Of a stretch of 64,000 nucleotides of DNA, positions 1-16,479 are shown piece after piece; position 1 is the stretch's first letter, and every line of letters begins with the position of its first letter. Below the pieces are notes generated by a model. It saw only the letters and a list, made by a program, of their open reading frames with translations. It was not told the DNA's origin and did not search any database. The DNA is from Diprion similis (Eukaryota; Arthropoda; Insecta; Hymenoptera; Diprionidae), in assembly GCF_021155765.1 (NCBI RefSeq), contig NC_060112.1, forward strand, positions 21,886,001-21,950,000. Direction: 5' to 3'. The position numbers and the translations under genes were made by a program.

Positions 1-394
1 ATGAACGTTTAGAGAGTACGTATATATATATATATAATACATATATTTTGAATGTAGGTGGTATTAAAAACGGTGAAAACTATGTAGAGACGGAGATAGA
101 GAAAGCGGTGGGAAAAAAAAGTTTATAATCTTACTCCATGTTCAGTCTAGCGATTGTTGTCTCGATGATGCGGAACCCTATAGCTCTTCACTCAAGTGGA
201 GAGCTTCAATGGGACACGATGAGTTTATATATACCTAATGCTATAAAAAAAGAAAAGAAAGAAAAAAGAACCATCTCCTTGGGACGGATTTTATACCGGG
301 TATATGTAGGTACACCGTTGTTGGATCTCTTTTGCCCGCGTGAGGTTCCTCTTGAATGAGTATTATAGTAGGTATATAATGTTATACATATACT

Positions 395-419
395 TACATG
401 TATGTACTACATACATGTA
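395..419. repeat. Perfect 12-bp inverted repeat with one-base centre
   Basis: TACATGTATGTA, a central C, then TACATACATGTA. It could form a cruciform. The loop is too short for a microRNA hairpin, so it is more likely a by-product of TGTA-rich simple sequence. Confidence 0.7.
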
Positions 420-2586
420 GAATGAAGAGAATTGCCCCCGTTATCTATATGCGATGTGGGTGATTTAAAGGTAGGTGCGTATGTACCTAATATGCATATA
501 ATATACAAATTACGATTACGATTATTATGTTATACTCGTACGTATAAATATATATGTTGTATGTATGTATGTATGTATTCACGTATTATATATACATATA
601 GAAACGACATGCCTGCGAGCAGGACGGAAATAGCAAGGAAATTTTACGAGAGATATTCAGATTTTGTTGTACGACTATAGCCGGATATGTATGTACACGC
701 ATGGGCGATGATCGCTCTGTCAAAGATCCGGGGACGAATTGAGGATTGAAAGAGAAGTACTTCAGTGGGATGAAGAGTATTATGTATCTATATATGTATG
801 TGGATATAGATATATAACGAAGCTCGTTACACGAAGTAGGATGAAAAAGATAAACTGAAAACGAAACATATTATTATACGTATAAGGAAAAAATGGCGGG
901 TTCTTTTCGGATGCTTCAAGTGCATTTTAATCCTTCTTAACCTGTTATTTCTATACAGAGATTTTAAATGGAATTTGGTGCGATTGGTGCATCCGCTAAG
1001 AAATCGCCGAAAATATAAATTTAGTGTAATTAAAATTAGGAACGAGGAATACAGATCTCTACAAAAGTTGCGATCGCTTCTGATTTCATGTTTCTAATAC
1101 TTATTATTGCTATTTTTGATTCAATCCAACGCCTGGCGGATGAGGCTTCGGATTTCCGTTCCCTGTCTTTTATTGTCCGGACAAATCACTATGCAACTCA
1201 TGTGTCGTGGTTAAAAGACCAAAATGGAAACTACTCTTTGAATCCCGTTGCTGTTCGATGTTGTCGAGCTTTCTTTACATTTCCCTGGATTACAAGCGTC
1301 TGGTGAGGATTAATAATTAGTAACTCAAGTCATCCTTGCTTCGCATCAACCGGATGGCGATTCAACCGTCATTTTTATATTACACATTCAAATTAGCTTT
1401 GCTTAAATCAATCGAACTGCGTAAAGCGTATCAGTTTTTTTTTTTGCGAATTGTAAATGTTCTGTTCCCCGTTCCTTCCTTTTTTTTTTTTTTACCATTT
1501 TCTTCGTGTAACAGGCTTTATATACAGTATACATATATGTTGTATATATTGGGCGATTGATATATAGTACTACTTGTATTAAAATCAATAGAATGGAGGG
1601 TATGGATCAAGAAATATAAGTAAAAACAAAAGTGGCAGCTAATTTAAGATTGTTGTAGAGTAAGTTATTAATATCGTCAAGTGCAATGCGGAATTATTCA
1701 CGGTACTTAACGGACGGCCAACTGTCTTAACATTATTTAATATCAGAAGAGAACATCTCGCGATCATCCAGTTTTTTTCTCTTTACTTCACCGTATTCAT
1801 ATAGCACTAAATTAATGATAAAAATTTCGTTTCAATGTAGTTTTTTTTTCATTTTTATTTAAATTTCGAACAGACGAAATACTTATACACGTTTAGTTTC
1901 CAACGGGTGAAAAATATCTATCGATAACCATTATCGGTTTCATGAGGATTGCTAATTATCTTATACTTTAATATAATAATTACCATGAAAACTATGCACC
2001 GCAGTATCCAACCATATTTTCTATATCGCGTTTGCGTGTGAAATGTGAGTTACCCGCATACCTACAATGTTGATCCGTTATCTGTATCGATTCCGTTCTG
2101 AAGCAAAATTAGAACACGATATATCCTAATTAAGGGAATACATATGTGCATGTTTGAAGGGATGATATTTTTCAAGCACCGATTAGTCTTCAACGATATT
2201 TTCAACCATCGCTTACAATTCCAGTCACATTTACATCCTAATTTACAGCGAGTAGTTGACTATGAAGTAGAAATTCAGGCTTTCCGTTTAATGAATATAT
2301 GAACGCCAATTCACATGCATCATTGGAATTATTCAATTCTACATTTCACTTATCATCATTTGATCAATACGAATATATATATATATATATAAAATAATTC
2401 TTTCACGAATTTCGTAAAAACAAGATTTTCAGGACCATGTTTCTTTAAAAAAAAAATATTAAACTGTTTCAATGAGATGCTGCAGTTGCGGAAATATTTG
2501 CTGTAGAAACTTCTTGTACCGAACCTTGAGATACAACACTCTTTAAATTTGTATATACGTATGTATATAGGTAACAGGTACGTGAT

Positions 2587-2607
2587 CCCCCCCCCCCCCC
2601 CCCCCCC
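2587..2607. repeat. Poly-C/poly-G run of 21 bases
   Basis: An uninterrupted run of 21 C on the plus strand. It creates a false glycine tract in a minus-strand ORF. Long G runs on the minus strand can form G-quadruplexes and are prone to length variation and sequencing error. Confidence 0.95.
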
Positions 2608-3587
2608 GGACGATAAATGAATGATCGGTAATTACGCCGAGTCCAGGAAAGGTAGAATCGAACCAACAGACGTAAAACGAAACCGAAGTACATTTTCAAC
2701 GTGTCCATGCACCTGTATGTATGAAATTGTGGCATATAATATTCTGTACCCAAGTGGCTGCGTGTAGGTATATCGCAGGCAGTGCATCCGGGCATCGAAT
2801 ATGTATCACATTTCTCGATTGGATATAACATATATGTATATCTACGTATTAAAGCAAAGTAGAAAATCATAACGACGTAAATAGGTATGTAGTTACATAC
2901 GTAGGTCGGTGTAATAATATGCAAGTTCTGTGCAAGCAGAGTTGACGCGCGCAGGGTATTATTAAAAGGCAGTCTAATTAACAAAATAGTAACCAAAGTT
3001 AATTATTATCTTATTTGTGTTATATTTAATTTTAATTTTATCCTTATTATTATTATTGTTATTATTTTTATTATTCGGTATTTCGTGTTATCGTGATTTT
3101 AATGATTTATAATATATTTATATACATACATATATTTAATTATATCGCAGTAGGAGTCCGTACTAAAAGTAAATATTTATATGTTTCTATTGCTTTTTAA
3201 ATGCACTCTGGTATAATTTGAATATTATTATCATCATCATTATTATTATTATTATTATTATTACGTTATTATGTAAATGAGGTATGCAAATACACATATC
3301 AGGTATAGAATCATATTATACATGTGACGTACCATAAATTCACATTTTTTCTTCAAGAAATGCAAATACATAAACGGACGCAACAACGAGACATTTATAC
3401 ATACGTATAGGATAATAATTACGTTTTTCGTAGAAAATAAAACACTAAATATTTATTATTATTCTTATTCTTATTATTATTATTATTATTATTGTATTAT
3501 TTTGTAAACCTTTTTTTACGTCTTGATTATAATATTGTATGTACAGTGGATGTTATATTTTTACTCTTATTTATTTACTTTTTTTTT

Positions 3588-3616
3588 AGAGAGAGAAAGA
3601 GAGAGAGAGAGAGAGC
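3588..3616. repeat. (GA)n microsatellite
   Basis: A nearly perfect GA repeat of about 14 units with one AA interruption, followed some 30 bases later by a (TA)n tract. GA tracts can bind GAGA-type factors, but no gene start is visible nearby. Confidence 0.9.
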
Positions 3617-6600
3617 GATATTAAAAAAATTCATAACCTGAATTATATATATATATATATATAATATACATATATAAATGAAATAAACGAGTAACTATAG
3701 TAAATATTTACTGAATTCGGAATTGATTATCCAGAGGCGCGTGGACGTTTGACTTTTGGAATATTAAAACACGTGTGCAAACTCTGCAGCCTGAAAGTAG
3801 GTAAACGATAGATGGAGGGTCGGCTGGTGCAGTAGATGAACAGTGTCATGTATTTACAATACTTATATATTGTAGGGCACGCGTAAAGTGTTACGTGCCG
3901 CGTTATAATATATAGAAGAAAATCACATTCTCTTATATAACGAAGAGTCGTCGTTAACGTTTAGAAAATATAGCCAAGTACATTAAACATAATAATATAT
4001 AAAATAGTTCGAAGTACAGCTAGTATAATCTATTATTCAAAAACGTCTTTGAAACGACAACAAAGAGAACATAAAAGAAGGGGGAAAAAAAAATGTCTAT
4101 ATTTATACCATTGTTCATGCAATATCCAATGCCGTTTGACGAATTTTGGTACGTGCATACCTATATATGAACGTATAAATTGTAATTTGTATAAAAAGCA
4201 AGGAATTCTGAACTATTGAAGACTGCAATAATCATCACACTGGCCTATTATACATATATGTATTTAATAATGTATCGACAAGTATTATAATTGTTACACA
4301 TACGTGAAACTTTATACAAGGTACGCCATAGAAGCAACTTATATATGTATAATACATTCACCGATGTTTCAATCTCGAGAGAAAAAAAAATCATCACTTT
4401 ACACAAACTTTTCAATGTAACGATAGCTTTCATTTACATACATATTTTTTCTCAGTTACCTTCCATTTATTATTATTATTACTATTATTATTATTATTAT
4501 TATTACATTGAACCTCATTCCAAAGATTCACTTTTACGTTAAGATTTATGTGTATTTGATCTAAGAGAAAAACATTTTTTTAGTATTCATAATTATGACA
4601 TACTTATGTGGTAAATATAATCGTTATTGTTTATTTGGTTTCTTCTTATTATTTTTTCAAACTTATTTATTGGCTGGTTCTAATATTACGCCACTATATA
4701 ACTGGTGTATTTATTATATTGCTTTTTATTGATTTTAAGCGACATCAAGCGACGAGACGTCGCGGTTTGGGGGTGGAACAGGGTACAGTAGATATATGTA
4801 TGGCGTTGTATACCGCAGGTTTGTTGGGTAAAATCTAATTAAGAATTAACCCTATAAATCCAGTTCTCATTTCATCATTATCAGGTCTGAGGTTTACCTC
4901 AGGGCCAAGTTTGTTGTGTTAGACCTCGTGGCTGTTTGGGTATCATTTGTTTTTCTTTTATAATACCTTTATTTTCTCAAGCAGAATCAGAAATTACGCA
5001 TTAGAGAATTATACTCAGATTTTGCAGTGATTATAATTACGGTTTCTGAATCGAATACGAGAAGGCGAAAACGAACGAGAGCGATACTCGCGCCTGCCTG
5101 TTTGCGTGTCTGTGCAAAAGCCCAAAGGATTTCCGAGAGGATTTAAGCTATCGATTTTGGTATTATCGTCGGATAACGTTGTCAATACTATTATCACTGT
5201 TATACAGTTTCAGCCATGTTTTGGAATACCAGAAGGCAAGATGTACGTAGGTTATTAAAATCTTACTGGGAATTTCACTGCGGAGGCAGTTCTTCAAACG
5301 AATTGAAAATCATTAACTTTGATACAGACGGTGTGCAGCGTAAATTTCTCTAAAACCTATTACACTTAATGAATTAACCAAGGCGTAAGAATCGCACTAA
5401 GTATACTTAATTGAAGCGTTACTCATTGTTAGGGATCAGAGAGTCTGGGGTTTGTACTTGGAAAAAAAAGAAGGATTTCATTTATCTTCACCAGACATCC
5501 ATCAATTTGATGCCGAAAAAACGGGTCCACGCGTTCAATCGTTAGTTCAAGAGCACTTTCCAACGTCTGATAACGCAACGAGTGAACGGTGTGAAGAATA
5601 AAAAGAACATCCGCAGGTAAACATTATCTCCGCTGCGTTTATACTTTATCCCATCGAATTCAACGAACTTTTCCTTTTGTTAATTCGTAACGATCCACTG
5701 ATCATTTGCTCATGCAAGGCAGCATCGCGTGCGGGCATAAAACGCGCAACAATTGACGTTGGCAGAATCGATTTATCGAGTGATATGTTTTTGAAAATTT
5801 ATATATTTATATTCGAGGAGCCGCGGGGTTTAATTCACAAGTTTATCACCTCAGTCTCCGATTACTTTGCCCACGCATATTCTACAGCTGTGGGCGTCGT
5901 GTGTTATAAAGGCGCGCTAAACACGCATGTTGGCATCTGTTGAATCTTTGATGCATAAATTATTATTCGGCCATGCGGGTAATTTCTGCTCAAACATCGT
6001 GCGACAACATTCGCCAATCTTTGTTGTATCTTCTTACGATTAGTTATATGTGTATTGTATACGCTCTTTCCGGGATGTAAAAGTAAATCGCAGACGACAC
6101 GATGTGTTCCGATACGTCAGGCATGCAAGTAAATTCCGCAAACCGTATTCTCAATACGTCGGCATTTATCGAAAGCGAAATAGTTGCTGAACCCAATCGT
6201 ACCGTCATTTTGTTTACCGAGAAATGTAGCTCTCGATAATTTGTGACAGCTGGAATTGATCGTATATTATACAACCGAAACGAAATCGCAAGCGTGTAAA
6301 CGACGGCCATCTTGATTTTTTACTGTAGCGTTTGTAATCGAACGTCTTTCTCTGTTTATTTAACAAAGTTTGTTTATGACATAAATATCTTTTTTCTATC
6401 AAGAATGCACTTGCCATGAGCGCATCTGCACTCTTATTTATGCCTATACATAATAGCTATATGGTTACAGTTATAGACTATCCGAATAACCGTTAGATCC
6501 GAGTTTCTAAATTTACTGTTCAGTAAAATACTATGAACTTACAAGTTTCGCTGTACTTGCGCGGGATTAATTGCGCTGAAAGAATGAAGAGTTTTATCGG

Positions 6601-7400
6601 TGCTGTATATGCAATAAGTATACATAATCAAGCACAAGTATATGTGATGCCATTTTTCGAAATCGGTATACAAACGTGTCCTATATTTCTGGGCTCTGTT
6701 CCCTGAAAGATTTTGCGAAACTAGTTAGAAGTACGATTTTACTCCTCAAAGTCCCGCGCGCTTAAAACTGTTATACTTTCAGGCTAGATAGCGTCGAGAT
6801 GCAAAAGACGGGAAATAGGCAGGTAAGAAATGAGGGAAAACGCCGGCATTTGTGTGTCTGCATTTATACATAGACAACTTAGGCGGGTGTGGGAAATGGA
6901 AATTTACGGTCCCATCTCCCTCTTTGAAACCTAAATATTGCACGGTGTTAAATTAGGTTCATGGTCGCCGCAGCTGAACCTACCTAATGACACTTAACTT
7001 CCGTCTACTTACTTCTTAATTAGGGTCGGAGTACAAGTTCGAAGACCGAGGCAGTATTATTCGGTCTTTTTTGACGGAACCGCGTGTCACAAAAAGAGTA
7101 ACTATAAAACTGAAACCGCAGGTATCAGGAAAACAAGACAACGGAAAAAAATTACTGTCAAGAATGAAAAACAATTAACGAACCGGGATGATGAATGGAT
7201 TTCGTCTATGTCAAAGAATGTGGCTAGTTACAAGCAGTAAAAAAAAATAATACGAGATTCCGCAAACTCAGTGAGTCTTGGCCGGCAGCCCGAAATGCGG
7301 AAGTATGGAATGTTGCCAGAAGCATTGGACTTTATAAATTCTGATAGAAATATGGTAAAAGATTCGCATTTTTTTACTTTTTTTATTTTACTCACGCCCA

Positions 7401-7434
7401 CCTCCTCCTCCTCCTCCTGTTGTTGTTGTTGTCG

Positions 7435-7467
<33 letters not shown>
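7401..7467. repeat. Compound triplet microsatellite (CCT)(GTT)(ATT)
   Basis: Three abutting triplet repeats: six CCT units at 7401-7418, then about seven GTT units with one GTC variant, then about ten ATT units to 7467. Each junction differs by a single base change, as if one repeat seeded the next. Confidence 0.9.
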
Positions 7468-7468
<1 letters not shown>

Positions 7469-10400
7469 AACTGTTTATTCTCACATGCCGAGGCCTTTGC
7501 GGCCTAGAGCTTCGTTTGGTATCAGATTATTATTGCGAATACATTAAAAATCGTGAAGAAATTCGACTTACTCACTGCAGCTGGCATTCGGTAATGCAGC
7601 TTGTGTGTTCTTATCATCCATATACCTACACGTGTAATAATTTTCATGATAGAAAAACGGAACTTAAATAATACTATATTGTGATGTGAATTCAAAGAAA
7701 CCAGGTACACCATGCACAAACTACGTTATGTAACAGGATAAAAACATATGCATATACATTTAGGCATTTTCGCAGGCTTATCCTGTGGCAAATGTAATAG
7801 TTTTAACGATAATATATTACAATATTTATAGTAATACGAATAATTCAAGAAAACATAATAACGTGTATGAAAAAACAAAAAAACAAAAAACAAAAAAAAA
7901 AAAAAAACCAAACAAACTGTATCGCATAAAACATTATAATACCGTATAACTTTGTTACTTCATGATAATATTATAGAAAAAGAGAAAATAGAATTTGGGA
8001 CCTTCCGTAGAGATATAATACTCTTCTAATAAATCTGATTCTGGGGAGTGTGGGCGAAAGGGCGAAACAGTCAAGGGATGTGATACGAAACAGGCGCGTA
8101 GCATTATTACGTATATATATATATATGTATGTTGAATTTCCTTTTTTTTATTGCCAGTACCTTGTATACCATACACATAGTACGTTGTCTTAAACCCTTG
8201 GAAAACGAAATTTATTTGGATACACCTTTGAAGCGACAACTCATTTTGGCGAGTAAGTGAAGATTATTGATTCAAGTTACTGAAAACTCTTGAAAAGGAA
8301 CACGTTTGATTTTTTCCCCGCAGCGAAACTCCCGCAGAATCTGTTATGTATGTACATTGTACAACATAAGTGTGACATGAGAAAATATAGAAACCAACAA
8401 CAATTTAATAGGTGATATAATTAGAGTAAGAGAAAATATTGCGTCATGCCTGATCGTACGAAAGGTATTATTTTATCTACTACTTAAATTATAAGTACAA
8501 TTATAAGCGTATAATGTTAAATACACCATAGCTATATAATTGTTCGTCAATGTGGGTAAATGGTGTGTTATAGATTTTCAATCATCCGTAGCGAATCCTC
8601 CATATATATACATATTTGCATATTATATATATTACATTATGATACTCGTATACCTATGTATTTGGGAATATGCATGGACGGATGCGATCTGTAGAGAATC
8701 TTTCCTGAAAAAATTTTTTCCAGTAGAATGATGGCTAGTTTGAATTCACCTGTGTGTACCCGTTTATAATTATAGTATTGTGATGAATGTAAGGAGTTGA
8801 GGCAATGAAAAAATTACGTAGCGAATAATATATTTATTATAAATAAATTGGAGAATTAGGAGACCTTTGATCCGCACGGTGAAGTTTTTCTCTTTATACA
8901 CGCGACTGCAGATTTGTTCTTACGTGAATCGTATATGTATATACGGGAATACCGGATATTACACGGTGCCAACTTTAATTTAAACTTGTTTCAAAGATTT
9001 GGATTTTATGAGAATTATCATGTGTTATTAATATCAAACTGTATATTGCATTATTATACATATATATACCTATTATACATACAGTAATTTAAAAAGGTGC
9101 CAAAATTTCATTAGTAAAGTGAATTATGATACGGGGGAGGTGAAAAAGGAAAAACTGCCCAGAGAAGCCTGATGTTGAATTGCGTCTTTTTTTCTAATGA
9201 ATTTCAATTAACACACTGCAGACGCAAACGCGTCCGTCGGTTAATCAAGTACTTATATAGTCTTTGACTTTATGGTACGGTATATGAAACGTCTAATAAC
9301 TCTGCCGCTTACTTACACTGATATTACCTCCAGTACAACTAATCACAGACAATAATTGACCGACGGTCGTTTAACTAATCGCTTGCTCGTTATATGGAGG
9401 AAAAAAATATTTGTATTAGGGAATTATTTCTTGATGTTATTTACTTATTTCTAAGGCAAACCTTGTACCACGTGCTAAGATGAGTTCGTAACCGGCAACC
9501 GATAGCATAGTGTGTTGCATGTTACATTTAAAGAAGAAAAGTAAATTTCCTTAAACTGTGTACAAGCTAGTCAAAAAGAAAGAAAAAAGATTCAACCATA
9601 CTAGAAACTTTATCGCTCAACTTGACGTAGATATTTCTAGACATTTTTTAAAGCTTCCGTCATCGGAAAAGGAACGACGAATTTTTGTATACTTTCAGAC
9701 GCTAGAGATGTACAGCACAGTGTCCGATTTTAATTCACACTTTTCTTGCCCGCTATTACACAGAAATTACAATAAATCTACGACCTACAAAAGGAAGGGA
9801 AGTTCTACTTTCATTGTGATAATATCTGGCAATGAGTCCGTATCGCAGCGCGTAATGTGGTGGAATTGTAATTGTATCTTCAACTATACAATTATATTAA
9901 TTAATACACTTTTTGAATAATGATGTATGTACAAGACAGTTTAGACGTTATACAAACTATATGTATGCTTACGCGTGGGGCAATATAAGACCAAGGAAAA
10001 CGTTGTTTAATCGACATTTCACTGGAATTGTAACGAACGTCTGTTAAAGGTAGTGAATATTATTATAACATCTAATAGCTTGTTACAATTAGATTTTACC
10101 GTGCGTTAATCTGTATGCGTATAATATATATGTATAACACACACACAAGCATATATATATATATATATATGTATATATTATACATATACAGGCACATAAT
10201 AGAGCAGTTCATATATTATATGATTTATTGTATTATGTTATTTATATAATAGAATATACAAAATTGACATATATATTGTTACGTATAAAAATGTTAATTT
10301 CAACACGAATCAGATGATATTACGATCAATGGCCAAAGACGAAATGAGTTATATATATACATATATATAATATATCCATTTAATTGTTAAATGAAATTTA

Positions 10401-13400
10401 GTTGTTAGATTGTAAATAAAAGCTTTAAGTATACATACACATGAAATTAGAATGTTGCGCATAAGAAATCTACATAATATACAGCACATGTGTCGTACGA
10501 ATAAAGTGCGGCAATATTTTCCGATGAAAATTATTTTCAAGCGCAATGCATAATCTTGTGCAATTTTGGCGAATTTGAATACGGTCCCTGTGATCACAAT
10601 TTCCCGAGCAAGCTACTCTGCGCATATAGATATAACCAGCTTCCACGTTATATACGTATGTCTACATACCTGAATCGCAACGATGAGAAATGGGAATCAC
10701 CAGAGTCAGCTTTTCAATAGCCGAAGCCTTAGAAAGCGACGCTTATAGTTGCGGAATGTGGATAATAACGAGTGTCGGGTCGAGACGAGTCGAGTCATCC
10801 CCAAGCATAATGCAGAAAAATGAAAATATGTCAAGCTAAATTTCGATACCGGGAACCGATAAATTCCAAGCCCACGAATCATCGATTTTTGATGTATGAG
10901 ACACGTTATTGATTCTCTTCGGTTATAAAAATGGTGTAAATTGACGTTGCATAAACAACACAAGTGCATGTGTAATATACGTGTAAGATGAAAATATAGT
11001 ACCCGAAAATAAATAAATTGATAATTTTGCGTAATAATGATAAACGTAACGAGCAATGTTGCACAAGTATTAAAAAAATATCTTTGTTTTTTGGCGATTA
11101 CAGATTCCACATCATGTAGGTGAGATTTTTCACACTAATAAAGATTACTATCTTTAACTCATGGCGTCTTAATTACGAGGCGAGGACTTTTGCCAAGATT
11201 AATCATTAGAAGAGTATAATGTGGCGATAGAAATGGAAGTCCTAATGAGTAAAGTAAATTTAACAGTTCCGGATAAAAAGTAGGCATCTTTTTTGGTTAT
11301 TCGCATATATTTGTTTATTAATAATTGCGACAAATATTGCATGGCATTGTTTTTCTTTTTTTCTTTTTCTTATTACTCAGTAAGGTCGCCTCGTTCTTCA
11401 ATCGTTCCGATTTTTTTTCTTGTTTGGTTTTTTTTTCTCGTTACATAACGGTTATTTACAAATTTGTTAGTATAAATTTTCACGTGATACAGATATTATT
11501 AATTATTAGTTGTAATACAGTATATATGTATAGTATATTAGTATACATTGGAAAACACGCAAGACAATTCTTTTTTCTTCTTCTTGTTCGTCTTTTACAT
11601 CTTGTTAATTCTTTATAATCAGATATAATAGGTTATACCTATTTTATACATAGGTTACGTATTGTATAAGTTCACTGCGTTATTTCAATAAATTACCGTA
11701 TTCAGTATATCGCATATTGAATACAGATGTTCAGATATGGCGATTTTCCTTTTATTCAACTTCGTTAGTATCTTTAACCTTTATCTCTCTATCAGATTTT
11801 TATCAATATATTTTCCAATACTTCACGCGTATATAATCAGTCATTTCAGTATATGTATAATTATTTGATAGGATATTTGCCCAAATCACATGCGTATATT
11901 GCAGCATGTCGGCAACGTGCACTTGTTACCTGCTGCATGTGATTATTTTTGTTCGCTATACGTATATTAGAAACAGAAAAAAAAATATATATATAGAGAG
12001 AGGAAAAAGAAGAGCAGCATCAATGAATTTATAGATACATCGTCGACGTGAGAATGCCAAGAATGTGAAGAAAAAGAAAATATATATACATATACTTGGC
12101 TTGTCGTATTCTTAACATCTTGACTGAGGATTTTCCTTCGGAGAAATGGTCAGAATTCAACAAGCTTAAGGAGGTTCTACCTGTTCGTATAGTGAATCAC
12201 GAATTTTGGAAGTCAAGTTCGTTTCAAGCTTTGCGAGTAAATTTAATTTGCAACTCGTGTCGCGATCGACGACTTTCCTCTTCCCTAAGAATACTAACAC
12301 GCAGTACTTTGAAAGTATTATAACTTTAACACAGGTTTCATACATTTCTTTGATATCTTCAAAGTGATTTTATGACACCGATTATACCTGTTGCCATTTT
12401 AACAAGAATTTTATAAACGTGTCTTAATGATTAATTTTTTGTTTCATTAGCTTGTTAGTTGAACTAATTTTCTAGACTAAAAAATGTTGACTCACTGGTT
12501 GGAGACATTTTCTGGCACACTTGGATTGGTATTTTGCAAGTGATAAACCTCCTTAAGTATACATGTATTAAGATAAGCGTTACAATCGTAATGCATAATA
12601 AGTATATAAGAAACTTTGAGGAAAAATATTGATATTTCTATGAGAAGTGATATATTTATAAATTTTATAATGTACAATGGTATTTATGTATCATGTATAA
12701 TATGCATTGACGAGTTCAAACTAAACTAATTTCATCATTTTATTATCAACGTCACGATTTAAAGCGCTGTGTATGTAATGGTAGTTGAGTTATATTTTTA
12801 TGTAACACTTTCGGGAAAGGAAAAATATTTCACGAAACTCTTATCATTTAGTTCTTGAAATTTCGCGTAGTATTGTAACAACGATTGAATATAAAACCGA
12901 TTTTAAAGTGCGATTAGGATCGAAATAGGGTGTGCGGGAAATGAATAAAATGTGGTAAGACTGAAATTCTCTACGAGAAAATGCTTCATAATATTTAATG
13001 TTGGAGTATGATAATTAGTGAAAATAGCGTTATTGGTTTTCTCGTAAATGCACGCGTCGATTATGTAACCGTGTAATTATGAGTAAATTATAAGAAATCG
13101 ATAAGACGAGCGACACTGAATTTGACATTTCTGATTTAACAAAGTTTTACAATGCAGATAATATACACGCTGTGTTAGATATAATATACATGGTTTATTT
13201 AACTTATAAGATACGAGCACGGACGTACGAGGGAAGGGCATTCATATAACACACACGAGCGACATATTCATTGACAGCTGAATCGCAGGTGTGTCTTGTC
13301 AGTTGTTTTCATTGTGATTCGAATAAAGGACAAACGTGATAATTATCTTAGCTTTCAGCATCACGTGAAAAGTGGACATAAGCGTTATCTCGGGCCGAAA

Positions 13401-14129
13401 AATTTCTGTATCGGAATCATAACGGAAACGGTAAAGTATTCTCTCTGGCGTCCGTGCGCTTTTTGATCAAGAAAAAAACGGATTTACTTAAATGTTTCTT
13501 TCATTATTAATTTATTAAAAAATTCACATTAGTAACTTATTATTAAAAATGCCTTATTGATTACTCAATATTAGAGTGGCGTGGCTCCCTATTTAGAACT
13601 CACGGAGGATTACTCCCGTCCAGGATGGCTGTTTCATTTCATGTTTATGTGTTTATTGTTTTTGTTTTTATAGGATCATGAAAGGTATTCACATTTAATA
13701 CCGTAGTCCATCCTAAACAAAAAGTAATTCATTATCTCATGAAGGATATTAATCTATCTTACCTGAGTATGGTTACCCTCAAATGTATATCTAAATATTA
13801 TGTATAATGTATAATGCGTGTTTGTAAACTAATTGCACTATGAACGTTCGGTGTTACATTGCTTTTTTTTTTTCTTTTTTCTTTCTTCTTTTTATAAATC
13901 GTAAAATACTGTCTCTTCCTCAATCTGAAGCAGCCTGGCGAATACAAATCAGGCGATACAGGGAGGCCGTCATTGTATCAAAAAATTTGATAATCCTAGC
14001 CAGCATCTGTTCCCCGTGAAAATGATTTCCATCGTTTTGCAGGAGTGCCATTTTATTCCTAACATTCTTATACTCATTCCTGATAAACTTGTAAATTATG
14101 ATGCCAAGACGTGTTTAGCAAGTTTGCTG

Positions 14130-14135
14130 TTTATT
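14130..14135 (-). terminator. Candidate polyadenylation signal of Cdc42
   Basis: AATAAA on the minus strand about 185 bases past the Cdc42 stop codon. Other AATAAA-like sites lie further downstream, so the true end is not fixed. Confidence 0.35.
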
Positions 14136-14319
14136 TTGAATACATAAATACCTAAGCGTCTGGTTCCTTGGAATATCTTATGCCAATTGATCAATAGATA
14201 CAGCATGTATTGTTCAAGGCCTGTACCATTGTATTTTGATAGTATATTTAAAACTTACAATGTGGGGCACTATCAGCCATGCTCACGTAGTAGTGGGATG
14301 GAGGTTGAAAATATCCTCC

Positions 14320-16425
<2,106 letters not shown>

Positions 16426-16465
16426 CGTCGCGCCGTCTGTTGGGATTACTGCGAGTTTGGCGCGA

Positions 16466-16479
16466 TGACGTCATTGGCT
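16466..16479 (-). promoter_or_regulatory. CRE and CCAAT box, putative Cdc42 promoter
   Basis: A full palindromic CRE, TGACGTCA, at 16466-16473 overlaps by one base the minus-strand CCAAT (16473-16477). The surrounding DNA is more GC-rich than its neighbours. The pair lies about 40 bases upstream of the presumed leader-exon donor of Cdc42, so the start site should be close by. No TATA box is seen, as expected for a housekeeping GTPase. Confidence 0.5.

Larger units (their letters stand above)
1..14100. other. Long AT-rich non-coding stretch
   Basis: I see no ORF with family motifs, codon-like composition or paired splice sites on either strand. The stretch is rich in TA, TGTA and TTA simple repeats, T and A runs, and one 21-base C run. 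It lies upstream (plus sense) of the 3' end of the minus-strand Cdc42 gene. It could be intergenic DNA, a long intron, or the long 3' UTR of a plus-strand gene beginning left of the window. The sequence alone does not decide among these. Confidence 0.6.

Noticed and set aside
2469-2996. 175-codon minus-strand ORF
   Set aside because: It spans a 21-base G/C run read as glycines and otherwise has no motifs or coding-like composition. It is chance in a low-stop stretch.
9558-9920. 120-codon plus-strand ORF
   Set aside because: Starts with a non-ATG codon, has AT-driven composition and no domain or splice partner.
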